Source of the DNA: Chloroflexota bacterium
GTDB lineage: Bacteria > Chloroflexota > Anaerolineae > J102
Direction of reading: 5' to 3'
NCBI GenBank assembly: GCA_013151415.1
Contig: JAADII010000049.1
Coordinates: 1 to 57,163, forward strand
Length of the DNA stretch: 57,163 bases
Shown here: positions 17,516 through 25,615 of the stretch, one piece after another
How the letters are laid out: each line of letters starts with the position of its first letter
Numbering within the stretch: position 1 is the stretch's first letter
The notes under the pieces: model-generated
The model's database searches: none
What the model was told of the DNA's origin: nothing
The model's input: the letters and a program-made list of their open reading frames with translations, nothing else
Translations under genes and position numbers: made by a program

Positions 17516-18761
17516 ATCGCAACGCGTCGATAGGATGGAGCTGAGCCGCGCGCAGAGCCGGATAGATCCCGAAGAAGAGGCCCACAAGCGCGCTAAACCC
17601 TGTGGCCAACAACACCGCTTGAAGCGTAACCACGGCCTCCAGGTCTTCCGAAAGGCTGGCCAAAGCCTGCGCGCCGACAAAACCCAACACCATGCCGACC
17701 AAACCGCCGATAAGGCTGAGAATGATTGCCTCCACCAGGAACTGCAAGAGGATGTCGCGACGCTTGGCGCCCACGGCTTTGCGCAGGCCAATTTCGCGCG
17801 TGCGCTCGGTCACCGAAACCAGCATGATATTCATAATGCCAATCCCGCCCACCAAAAGGCTGATGGCGGCGATGCCGCCCAAGAATGTGGTGAGCACGCC
17901 GGTGATGCTACCGAAGATATCGAGGATGTCGGCCTGATTGATCACGGTGAAGTCATCCTCATCCAGGTAAGTTATTTCATGTCGTTGGCGGAGCAGCTCC
18001 TCAATTTGGGCCGCCACACTATCCAACTTGTCTTCGCCACTTACTTTGACCAAAATGAGATTGAGCGTGGGCTCCCCGCGTGGGCTGCGACGGTTGGGCG
18101 TTAGGCGTCGCTGCACGGTGGTAAAAGGCGCATAAACAAAATTATCGAAGCTGCCAAAACCGCCGCCGCCTTTTTCTTCCATGATCCCCACCACGCGAAA
18201 GGAAATGCCGTCGATGCGAATAGTCTGGCCAATGGGATATTCCTCGGGCTCGAAAAGCTGCTCCGCTATCCGGCTGCCCAAAGCCACCACTCGCGCCTCT
18301 CCGGCCACATCCTCTTCCGTGATAAACCGGCCTTCCCGCACCTGATAATTGCGCACAAAGCTATAGGCCGGCGTGGTGCCCACAATGGTGGTGCGCAAGG
18401 TGGTTTTGCCCAGGCTGATGTTCACGCCATCGTCCACCTCGGGCACGGCCACAATAACATCCGTGACCTGCAAAGGATCGTTAATAGCGCGCCAATCGCC
18501 ATTGGTGAGGGGGCGCGTGGGGCGTCGGCGTCGCGGATCACCGGGTTGCGCGTCGCTCAATCGACCCGGAATCACAAAGAGAAGATTGGAGCCGGCGCTC
18601 TGCAGCTCTTCGGTGACCAACTTCTGCACGCCCTGGCCCACGCTCATGAGCGCGATGACCGCGCCCACGCCAATAATGATGCCCAGCATGGTGAGAATAG
18701 AGCGCAGCTTGTTGGCCGCCAACGCGCGTAGAGCAATGCGAATCGATTCGACAAAGGTCAT
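17508..18761 (-). CDS. MacB-type ABC transporter permease
   Basis: 417 residues, the standard length for a MacB/YknZ-type permease without its ATPase domain. An N-terminal amphipathic segment and first membrane helix (SIRIALRALAANKLRSILTM LGIIIGVGAVIAL) lead into a large extracytoplasmic MacB periplasmic-core domain (about 45-270), followed by three membrane helices in the C-terminal third with the FtsX motif TREIGLRKAVGAKRRDIL. It starts 27 bases after the ATPase gene and its stop overlaps the lipoprotein start. Such mechanotransmitter transporters move peptides, lipids or lipoproteins by long-range conformational change; the substrate here is unknown. Confidence 0.92.
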   Translation of the reverse strand: MTFVESIRIALRALAANKLRSILTMLGIIIGVGAVIALMSVGQGVQKLVTEELQSAGSNLLFVIPGRLSDAQPGDPRRRRPTRPLTNGDWRAINDPLQVTDVIVAVPEVDDGVNISLGKTTLRTTIVGTTPAYSFVRNYQVREGRFITEEDVAGEARVVALGSRIAEQLFEPEEYPIGQTIRIDGISFRVVGIMEEKGGGGFGSFDNFVYAPFTTVQRRLTPNRRSPRGEPTLNLILVKVSGEDKLDSVAAQIEELLRQRHEITYLDEDDFTVINQADILDIFGSITGVLTTFLGGIAAISLLVGGIGIMNIMLVSVTERTREIGLRKAVGAKRRDILLQFLVEAIILSLIGGLVGMVLGFVGAQALASLSEDLEAVVTLQAVLLATGFSALVGLFFGIYPALRAAQLHPIDALRYE

Positions 18762-18788
18762 GAGTTGCCGTTCACCTTGGGAAACAGA

Positions 18789-19550
18789 TCATTCGCCATC
18801 GATCACCAGATCGCGTGCACGACGTTCATAAAGGCGTTCGCCCGCTCGCCGAGGGTTCTTAACCGGATCGTCGCTAAGAATTCGGCCATCGCGCAGCCGC
18901 ACAATGCGTCGCGTGTGCTCGGCAATATCGGGTTCATGCGTCACAAGGATGATGGTGATGCCGCGCGCTTCGTTGAGTTGTTGAAAAATTCGCATAATCT
19001 CCGCGCCCGAACGCGAATCCAGATTGCCTGTGGGTTCGTCGGCCAGAATAATGCTGGGTTCATTGACCAAAGCGCGAGCAATCGCCACGCGCTGTTGCTG
19101 GCCGCCCGACAACTCGTTAGGATGATGGTGAGTGCGATCGGCCAGGCCCACCATCTCCAATGCAGCCAGGGCTCGTTCGCGGCGGTTTTTGGCCCCGGCG
19201 TAGATAAGAGGAAGCTCGACATTGGCCAGCGCGGTGGTGCGAGGCAGGAGATTGAAGTTTTGAAACACGAACCCGATCTTGCGATTACGAATTTCGGCCA
19301 GCTGGTTGTCATCCATGTGCGCCACATCCTGACCATCCAACCAATAGCTGCCACTGGTGGGCACATCCAACGCGCCCAAAATATTCATGAGTGTAGACTT
19401 GCCAGAGCCGGAAGGCCCCATGATGGCCATCATCTCACCAGGGCGCACCTCAAGCGAAACGCCGCGCAATGCATGCACCTGAATTTCACCCATTTGATAC
19501 ACTTTGGTCACATTCTGGATGCGAATGACAGGCTGCTGCAATTCGGCCAT
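18789..19550 (-). CDS. MacB/LolD-type ABC transporter ATPase
   Basis: 253 residues. Walker [10 protein letters not shown] at 45-53, Q-loop in [10 protein letters not shown], signature [15 protein letters not shown], Walker [14 protein letters not shown] and the H-loop in LVTHEPDIA are all intact, so it should hydrolyse ATP. The sequence groups with the LolD/MacB/YknY family. Its ATG shares one base with the TGA of the membrane fusion protein gene (TGATG at 19552-19548), typical of coupled translation in a single operon. It energises the permease encoded next to it. Confidence 0.95.
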   Translation of the reverse strand: MAELQQPVIRIQNVTKVYQMGEIQVHALRGVSLEVRPGEMMAIMGPSGSGKSTLMNILGALDVPTSGSYWLDGQDVAHMDDNQLAEIRNRKIGFVFQNFNLLPRTTALANVELPLIYAGAKNRRERALAALEMVGLADRTHHHPNELSGGQQQRVAIARALVNEPSIILADEPTGNLDSRSGAEIMRIFQQLNEARGITIILVTHEPDIAEHTRRIVRLRDGRILSDDPVKNPRRAGERLYERRARDLVIDGE

Positions 19551-20992
19551 CAGTCGCCTCCGCCAAAGAATCGCTGGCGCAGGATTTCACCGGTGTCGGT
19601 GCGGCGCACGGCCAGCTGGTCGCCCTCCTCCACGCCCGAAAGGATCTGGCTAAACTGCTCGTTGCGCAAACCGATTTCCAGATCGACCCGTCTGGGCGCG
19701 CCGTCCACGATCTTCTCCACATAGGTCTGACCGGTCTGACGGTCGAGGCGCATGACGCGATTGGGCAAAATAACCACATCATGCACTTCATCGGTGATAA
19801 TGACGACGGTGGCGGTCAGGCCCGAACGCAGGGCCGCGTCCGTGGGCTCGAGATCGACGCGCACCTCATAGGTGACAATGCTGGCGCCGCCCAATCCACC
19901 CCCGCCCGCGGCCGTGGGCGCGATGCGCGTAACCACGCCAGCCAGCTCCAAGCCCTCTAGCGCATCGATAGACACGCGCGCGGGCTGACCGACGCGAATA
20001 CGACCGATATCGATCTCATCGACATGAAGCGTAACATGATAGCCAGAGGGATCGGTGAGCGTGATGGCCGGCGCGGCGGGGTTGGGGACCTCGTTGGCGC
20101 GAATCGAAACCGCGCCCACCACGCCGTCGATGGGGGCGATGATGCGCGCATGGCGCAATGCCAATTCGGCCTGATCCACCGCAATTTGGGCCTGATCCAC
20201 CTGAATTTGCAATATCTCCAAATCTTGCGGCAAAGGCCCTCGCTTGAGACGCTCGAGCGAGGCTTGCGCTTGAGCCAGGGCGGATTCGGCCTGGGCAATC
20301 TGGGCGAGGGCCGCGGCTTTCTGACCGGCTGAGGGCGGAGCAAGCGCGACTTCGGCATTGGCTTTGGCCACTTCATAATCGATGGTGGCTTGTTGAAGCT
20401 GAATGGCTTGCGGCAACATGCCCGCGTTGGGCAAATGAGCGATTTCGTTGTAAGCGGCCTGGGCCGCATCGAGCAGCACCTTGGCGCGCTTTTCCGCGGC
20501 CTCCAACGAACGACGCTGCGCCGCGCTGGGCCCGCGCAGCAGGTCTTGATAAGCCGCTTTGGCCGCGGCCAACGATGCACGCGCCGACTCCAACGCGGCC
20601 TGGGCCGCGGCCAGGTCGGCTGCATCGGGCGGCGTTTGCGCCTGCTTCAGGCGCGCCTGAGCCAAACGCAAACCCACCATGGCCTGCTCGCGAGCCAACA
20701 CCAGCTCTTCGGTCTGCAATTCAGCCAACAGCTGACCCGCCTCCACCTCGTCGCCCACCTCCACATATACGGCCGCAACCGGACCGGCGGTGCGAAAGAC
20801 GAGGTTCACCTCGGCCGCGGGTTCGACAACGCCCGTGGCCGAAACCGTGGCCGCCAGATCGCCTCGCGTCACGGTGTATATTTCATAGTCGGGCGGGGGC
20901 GGCTCTTTTTCTCGCCCCGTGACATTGTATCCATACCATGAAATCCCGCCCACGAGGACGAGCGCAACAAGGGCAACGATCATTCGACGCAT
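19550..20992 (-). CDS. MacA/HlyD-family membrane fusion (adaptor) protein
   Basis: 480 residues. I choose ATG 20992 because AGGA sits nine bases upstream; ATG 21001 is in frame but has no usable spacing. One N-terminal membrane anchor ([18 protein letters not shown]) is followed by a biotinyl-lipoyl-like half motif ([15 protein letters not shown]), a long Ala/Gln-rich coiled coil (about 85-235), the second lipoyl half ([20 protein letters not shown]) and beta-barrel and membrane-proximal domains to the C-terminus. First gene of the export operon. In a monoderm cell it would act as an extracytoplasmic adaptor without a TolC partner. Confidence 0.92.
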   Translation of the reverse strand: MRRMIVALVALVLVGGISWYGYNVTGREKEPPPPDYEIYTVTRGDLAATVSATGVVEPAAEVNLVFRTAGPVAAVYVEVGDEVEAGQLLAELQTEELVLAREQAMVGLRLAQARLKQAQTPPDAADLAAAQAALESARASLAAAKAAYQDLLRGPSAAQRRSLEAAEKRAKVLLDAAQAAYNEIAHLPNAGMLPQAIQLQQATIDYEVAKANAEVALAPPSAGQKAAALAQIAQAESALAQAQASLERLKRGPLPQDLEILQIQVDQAQIAVDQAELALRHARIIAPIDGVVGAVSIRANEVPNPAAPAITLTDPSGYHVTLHVDEIDIGRIRVGQPARVSIDALEGLELAGVVTRIAPTAAGGGGLGGASIVTYEVRVDLEPTDAALRSGLTATVVIITDEVHDVVILPNRVMRLDRQTGQTYVEKIVDGAPRRVDLEIGLRNEQFSQILSGVEEGDQLAVRRTDTGEILRQRFFGGGD

Positions 20993-21152
20993 GATAGACA
21001 TTCCTGTGCACCAATCTTGTTTACAACCAAATTGACAAAACAAACAAAAATCGCAAAAATCATATCATCTCGACAAAATACACAAACAATCGCACATAAT
21101 CGACCAAATATTCACAAAATGGCCGCATAATACGCAATACGCAACATTCTCG

Positions 21153-21896
21153 TTATGGCGAAAAAGCGCCGGCTGCAAGCGCGGGCAGCACGCGCAGACC
21201 AAGACCAATGACGCCATAGATGAATGTAAGCGTCATCGAACCGAGCGCGCCCAAACGAGCCACCACCCGAAACAAAAGATAGACCAAGAGAAGATGCCAG
21301 AGTGTGAAAAGATCGATGTATGAAGCCGCGACAAAAAGCGGGTTGGCCTGATCGGCCATCGTATCGCCGCTGGCCACAAAAAAAGAAAGACCCGGATAAA
21401 GAATGGGCTTACCCGAAACCAACGTCCACGCCGATTGCAAAAAGCCGCGCAGCGCAAAAGGAAACCAGGTCCATACCGTTACGGGCCACAACCTGGCCAA
21501 CGGAACATTTGGGCCGGCCAGGGCCGCGCCAAAATAAAAGATCGCGACGGCAAAACCCCATGAGGCCAATAGGCCCACCACCACAGTCACAGCGCCCGAG
21601 CCAAAAATGAATGCACGCGAGGTGAAGCGCTCCACGAAGGGGCGGGCGGCCTCCACCTGATCGGGCGGCATGGCTCCCAACTGAAGCTCGGCCTGTTTTT
21701 GCGCTTCGGCCACCGCATAATCCAGGCTCACATAAAGATATAGCACCGCGGCCGCCAGGCACAAAATGGCCGGAAACCACCAGCTGCGGCGATTCACTTC
21801 GCTAATGCGTTGCAGCGCCTCGCCGGGCGCGGCGATCATATCAACAACATTGGTCAGTAAATGGGCCGGTTTCATGTCCGAGCTTGTCGCGTTCAT
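21153..21896 (-). CDS. Yip1-family multi-pass membrane protein
   Basis: 247 residues from ATG 21896, which has GGAG seven bases upstream; the longer frame starting at 21923 has none. After a soluble N-terminus containing DMIAAPGEALQRI (typical of the Yip1/YIF1-like bacterial family), there are about five hydrophobic segments, including PAILCLAAAVLYLYVSL, VVVGLLASWGFAVAIFYF, LWHLLLVYLLFRVVA and MTLTFIYGVIGLGL. Function of bacterial Yip1 domain proteins is not settled. It lies upstream of the MacA/MacB operon on the same strand, separated by about 160 AT-rich bases, so co-transcription is possible. Confidence 0.75.
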   Translation of the reverse strand: MNATSSDMKPAHLLTNVVDMIAAPGEALQRISEVNRRSWWFPAILCLAAAVLYLYVSLDYAVAEAQKQAELQLGAMPPDQVEAARPFVERFTSRAFIFGSGAVTVVVGLLASWGFAVAIFYFGAALAGPNVPLARLWPVTVWTWFPFALRGFLQSAWTLVSGKPILYPGLSFFVASGDTMADQANPLFVAASYIDLFTLWHLLLVYLLFRVVARLGALGSMTLTFIYGVIGLGLRVLPALAAGAFSP

Positions 21897-22101
21897 CGGG
21901 TGCTCCTGATATGATATCACCAACCATGCATCTGGCGGAAACTCCGGGCTGACCGAGCGGTCACCCGCGCATCGACGATATCATCTATACGTGACGGCGA
22001 GGCCGCCGGTTTCGCCAGGCGACCGAGCCGAACCAACGGCAAACCATGCATGGACGCCGACCAACCGCCCTTGATTTGTCCCTATTTTGCGCCTCGCATA
22101 G

Positions 22102-22131
22102 TTGCCCATTGCCCCACTTTTGTGCTATCAT
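22102..22131 (+). promoter_or_regulatory. Predicted rex promoter with extended -10
   Basis: TTGCCC (22102-22107), an 18-base spacer ending in TGC, then TATCAT (22126-22131). The TGn extension supports the -10 call. The start site would fall near 22138, inside the predicted Rex operator. Confidence 0.5.
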
Positions 22132-22133
22132 TC

Positions 22134-22151
22134 GCATGAGATATTTCACAA
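22134..22151 (+). promoter_or_regulatory. Probable Rex operator
   Basis: GCATGAGATATTTCACAA matches the known Rex box TTGTGAAATATTTCACAA at 14 of 18 positions, with the right half perfect. It overlaps the predicted transcription start of rex, so NADH-responsive self-repression is the natural reading. The Rex box is established knowledge; its use here is inferred from sequence and position. Confidence 0.6.
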
Positions 22152-22227
22152 ATAGCACACAAGCTTGTGTCCTGACAGTGAGCTTATCGAAGTGCGACAT
22201 CCTTCTCAGGAAAGGAGCGATTAGATC

Positions 22228-22869
22228 ATGATTCGCGCTCATGTGCCCGATATTGTGGTGGGCCGCCTGCCCATCTATCTTCGCGTGCTCAATTATCTGT
22301 TGGCCGAAGGCCGCCAGATCACCTCATCGCAAGAATTGGGTGATCGCCTTGGCATCAGCTCCGCCCAAATTCGCAAGGACCTCTCGCATTTTGGGGAATT
22401 CGGCAAGCAGGGGACGGGATACGACGTCAGGTATCTACGCGACCAAATCGAACGCATATTGCACGTAGACCGCGATTGGAATGTGGTGCTCATTGGCGCT
22501 GGCGATCTCGGCCACGCCCTGGCGCACTACCATCGCTTTGCCGAGAACCGCTTCAACATCGTGGGCGTGTTCGACAACGATCCAAACAAGATTGGCAAGC
22601 CCTTGGGCAAATTCGTCATTCGCGGCATGGATGAACTGGAGCAAGTGATCCGTGAGCAAAATGTGAAAATGGGGATCATTGCGGTGCCCGCGGCGGCCGC
22701 GCGCGAGGTGGCCCGCACGCTGATCGATTACGGGATCACGGCATTGCTCAATTACGCCCCCATCACCATCATTGCGCCGGTGGGCGTGCGCGTGCAATAT
22801 ATCGATCCGGTGGCCCGCTTGCAACACATGGCCTATTACATTGGCAAAGAAAATGGTGAGGAGAGCTAA
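22228..22869 (+). CDS. rex: Redox-sensing transcriptional repressor Rex
   Basis: 213 residues, the family's standard length. Residues 10-80 form the winged-helix DNA-binding domain (RLPIYLRVLNYLL, SSAQIRKDLSHFGEFGKQGTGY with the conserved recognition helix). Residues 85-213 are the NAD(H)-binding Rossmann domain with GAGDLG at 90-95 and the domain-swap C-terminal helix. It senses the NADH/NAD+ ratio and represses fermentation and respiration genes when NAD+ is high. AAAGGAG lies ten bases before the ATG. Its stop overlaps the stop of the convergent MOCOS-like gene by four bases. No obvious Rex target enzymes lie beside it except possibly itself. Confidence 0.95.
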   Translation: MIRAHVPDIVVGRLPIYLRVLNYLLAEGRQITSSQELGDRLGISSAQIRKDLSHFGEFGKQGTGYDVRYLRDQIERILHVDRDWNVVLIGAGDLGHALAHYHRFAENRFNIVGVFDNDPNKIGKPLGKFVIRGMDELEQVIREQNVKMGIIAVPAAAAREVARTLIDYGITALLNYAPITIIAPVGVRVQYIDPVARLQHMAYYIGKENGEES

Positions 22870-24305
22870 TTGCAGCCTCCGGATGAGGGAAAATCCTCGG
22901 CCTTGCGATCGGCGAAGGTGATGAGAAAATCAAGGAACGCGCGCGCGTCAGAAAAATTGCTCACCAGGCCCAGAGACGCGCGCACCGCGCCCGTGGCTTT
23001 CTCGCCCAAGCAGGCGCGAAACGCGTCGATGTCGAATGCGCCCTCGCGGCTCGCGCCCTCCACACAGGCGCGAATCTCGTCGGCGGTGTGGGTCAGGCTA
23101 TATTCGCCCGCGCCGGGGTTGCAAAAACAGCCAGAGCGAATGGAGATGCGCGCCTCATTGGCCTCGGCCTCCACCTGTTGATAAGGAACAAGCCGGCCAT
23201 TGGGGTCCACAATGTTAAAGGCGATGACGCCTCCGCGACGCTCTGCATCGCGCGGGCCATAAAGTTGAATAAGGGGTTCGCCATTGCTATGACGCAGATT
23301 TTGCATCATGGTCAACAGGTAATCCACCAAAGCGGCCACGCGCGCATGGATATGCTCGACGCCCGTCTCTTGCAGAAAACGAAGGCCGTTGCTGATTGCG
23401 GGCAGGCTGAGATAGTTCACCGTCCCTTCTTCAAAGGCTTCATGTCCGTGAGACAAAATATAGAGATCGGCTTTGGTGGAAACCAATTGCACGGTTCCCC
23501 CCGCGAACCAGGGCCGTTGCAATCGCTCCAGGGCCTCGCGACGCGCCAATAAAACGCCAACGCCGGTGGGATAGCCAAACATTTTGTAGAAAGAAATGGG
23601 GATAAAGTCGGGATGCACCAGACCGAGGTCGAGTCGATTGGTGGGCGCGAACGCGGCCGCGTCCAGCAAAACATCATACCCGTATTCGCGAGCGAGCTCC
23701 ACCCAAGCCAGCGGATGCTGGACGCCAGAGAAGTTGGATTGTGCGGGAAATGCGAAGAGTTTGGGCTGAGCCGACGCTCCCTGTTCGAGATAGGGCCGAG
23801 GATCGGGCGCGCGCAGGCTGTCAGGGTCGAGGGGAATATAGGCCACGCTCGCGCCTTTGCTTCGCGCGAACTCGCGAATGCCATGCACCGAATTATGATT
23901 GTCGGCCACCAGGAGAAAATGCGCGCGGGGCCCAAAAGGGTAACTCTCGCCCAACAGTTTCAACGCGGCGCTGGCATTGGCCGTAAAAACAACATCGTAT
24001 TCTTCAGGATCGGCGTTGAAAAAGGCCAAAACGTCGGCGCGGGCCTGCTCCACCAGGCTGGTGGCGGCCAACGAGGTGGGATTTTGAGAGTGAGGATTGC
24101 CCAGAACCGCTTGCGAAAGCAAAGCCATGTGCTCGCGCAGCAATCGTTCGGGATAGAGGCTGCCGCCCGTGTAATCCAGATAGATGTGTCCTTGATCATC
24201 CACGCGAGCGAATTCTTGCGCCCGCAACTCGTCGATATGCTGGGCGGCCGCATACTCTGGATAAGTGGATAGAAAGGCGTCGTAATCGTGATCTTGAACG
24301 GACAT
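22866..24305 (-). CDS. MOCOS-like PLP-dependent sulfurtransferase (cysteine desulfurase fold)
   Basis: 479 residues. Fold type I aminotransferase class V with the features of the N-terminal domain of molybdenum cofactor sulfurase: IYLDYTGGSLYP (42-52), NPHSQNPTS (70-78), ANASAALKLLGES (109-121), NFSG (191-194), the PLP lysine in SFYKMFGYPTG (K241), and the persulfide loop RSGCFCNPG (C393, C395). It probably mobilises sulfur from cysteine. The MOSC domain that eukaryotic MOCOS adds at its C-terminus is absent. It follows the methyltransferase gene by 28 bases on the same strand, so the two are likely co-transcribed. The acceptor could be Moco, a thiolated metabolite or a tRNA; the sequence does not decide. 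Confidence 0.85.
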   Translation of the reverse strand: MSVQDHDYDAFLSTYPEYAAAQHIDELRAQEFARVDDQGHIYLDYTGGSLYPERLLREHMALLSQAVLGNPHSQNPTSLAATSLVEQARADVLAFFNADPEEYDVVFTANASAALKLLGESYPFGPRAHFLLVADNHNSVHGIREFARSKGASVAYIPLDPDSLRAPDPRPYLEQGASAQPKLFAFPAQSNFSGVQHPLAWVELAREYGYDVLLDAAAFAPTNRLDLGLVHPDFIPISFYKMFGYPTGVGVLLARREALERLQRPWFAGGTVQLVSTKADLYILSHGHEAFEEGTVNYLSLPAISNGLRFLQETGVEHIHARVAALVDYLLTMMQNLRHSNGEPLIQLYGPRDAERRGGVIAFNIVDPNGRLVPYQQVEAEANEARISIRSGCFCNPGAGEYSLTHTADEIRACVEGASREGAFDIDAFRACLGEKATGAVRASLGLVSNFSDARAFLDFLITFADRKAEDFPSSGGCN

Positions 24306-24333
24306 AAGCGTTTTCCGAAATGGTGTGGCGCCG

Positions 24334-25194
24334 CTAATCCACGCGGCCCAAGAGCCAACGATGATGCGCCCAAACGGCTTTGATCCGCCAGGGCAGTGGG
24401 GCGCGATCGAGCCAGGCGTATTTCATCACGCGTTCGCGTAGATCGGGCTGTTGGCCCGAATAATAGGCCATGGTGCTCCAGCTCCAGCTCTCACCGCTAA
24501 ATTGCGCCTCTAGTTTCTGGCTGCGTATGCCCAACCGCTTTAGCACCTCGCTGGCCGGCATCACCGTATCGGGCCAGGGAGGGACATCGAGCACGCCGGC
24601 GGCCACAATGCGCACGCCCGCTTTCTCCAATGTGCGACGAATCAGGCCCATGTTCACCCAACGCTCATCCACCGTGGGAAAGAACGCCTTATCCAACACC
24701 CACTTGCGCATCCAATATCCCACTTGCAAATTGTTGGGCATCGCCACGAACACCAATTTTCGACTCACGCGCGCCAATTCGCGCAGCAGGGCGGCGGCAT
24801 CGGGCAGATGCCACAACGCGGCCCAGTTCCAGCTCAGGTCAAAGGCATTGTCGGGCAGAGGCAGGTCGCCCCATTGCGCCGGCGAGACCGTCACCATGTT
24901 GGGCTTTAGCCCCAGTTCGCCCCAAATCTGCTCGACGCGCGTCGCGCGATCGGGCGCATCGTCCACCAATGTCACCTCGACCCCTTGTTGGGCCAAAGCA
25001 ACGCTGTTGATGCCCGAAACCCCGGCCATGCCATAGATGGGCGCCTCGACGCAAGTGCGAATGCCATGCTCGCGTCGCAACGAGTCTAAAAAATCATTGA
25101 GCACAAACCGCTCATAGACAAGACCAAGCCCTTCATCGTAATCGCTGAGATATTTTTCCCAAATGGGACGGTGTGCGTGTCCGGTGGGATTCAT
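24334..25194 (-). CDS. SAM-dependent methyltransferase, class I
   Basis: 286 residues from ATG 25194; the longer frame from 25281 adds an unlikely N-terminus. The usual glycine-rich motif I is modified (CVEAPIYGMAGVSGINS), followed by motif II (VEVTLVDDAP), and the motif IV region DLPLPDNAFDLSWNWAALWHLPD (split here: DLPLPDNAFDLSW, NWAALWHLPD), as in Methyltransf_11-type enzymes. The C-terminal part has a Trp/Arg-rich segment (YAWLDRAPLPWRIKAVWAHH). It precedes the MOCOS-like gene and is probably in one operon with it. The substrate cannot be read from the sequence. Confidence 0.72.
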   Translation of the reverse strand: MNPTGHAHRPIWEKYLSDYDEGLGLVYERFVLNDFLDSLRREHGIRTCVEAPIYGMAGVSGINSVALAQQGVEVTLVDDAPDRATRVEQIWGELGLKPNMVTVSPAQWGDLPLPDNAFDLSWNWAALWHLPDAAALLRELARVSRKLVFVAMPNNLQVGYWMRKWVLDKAFFPTVDERWVNMGLIRRTLEKAGVRIVAAGVLDVPPWPDTVMPASEVLKRLGIRSQKLEAQFSGESWSWSTMAYYSGQQPDLRERVMKYAWLDRAPLPWRIKAVWAHHRWLLGRVD

Positions 25195-25615
25195 AATGGC
25201 GCGCCCTTCATTATGGCTATTGCCAGGCTCGTTGAGTGAAAAAAGGTGTATTGAGAAAAACCAAAGGCAGCATGTGCGCATGAGGCCATGACTTTTATCC
25301 TACCCCAAAAGCTTGGCTCCGACAAAACCCCATCGTCGTTCTTCGGGCGTCTTCTCGCCCACCAGCCCAACGGCGGGCTTGCCCGCGGCGGGCGCGAATG
25401 AAACAGAATGTTGAAACGCACCCTCAATTCACTGCAAGTTTGCGATCCGGTGAGCGCTCTGATACAATCAATGATTATTATCTATGCATTTCTCTTGGTC
25501 AAACAGTGCGTTATGGAACAACTTCCTTGGGTTGAAATCATGCGAATACTGTGGCGACGGCTTTGTTCATGCGAATAGGCCGTTGCAGAGCTGATAAGAG
25601 CTGATCATTTTTGCT
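25195..25615. other. Divergent intergenic region before rnj
   Basis: About 420 bases without a convincing gene. It carries a good plus-strand promoter at 25440-25468 and a GC-rich imperfect inverted segment at about 25370-25395 (GCGGGC/GCCCGC). A 78-codon minus-strand frame at 25191-25427 runs into the methyltransferase start and has no recognisable product. Confidence 0.5.
25440..25468 (+). promoter_or_regulatory. Predicted promoter for the RNase J gene
   Basis: TTGCGA (25440-25445), a 17-base spacer and TACAAT (25463-25468). This would give a leader of about 140 bases before ATG 25616, which may allow RNase J to control its own message. Confidence 0.55.

Larger units (their letters stand above)
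21897..22227. other. Divergent intergenic region between the Yip1 gene and rex
   Basis: 331 bases. The right half contains the rex promoter, a probable Rex operator and a 14-base palindrome (ACACAAGCTTGTGT, 22157-22170). The left half shows no gene or clear signal apart from the GGAG ribosome-binding site of the Yip1 gene. Confidence 0.5.

Noticed and set aside
22157-22170. ACACAAGCTTGTGT palindrome as the main Rex operator
   Set aside because: The Rex half-sites are in the wrong order (CACAA before TTGTG). The better match to the Rex box is at 22134-22151; this one is kept only as an accessory observation.
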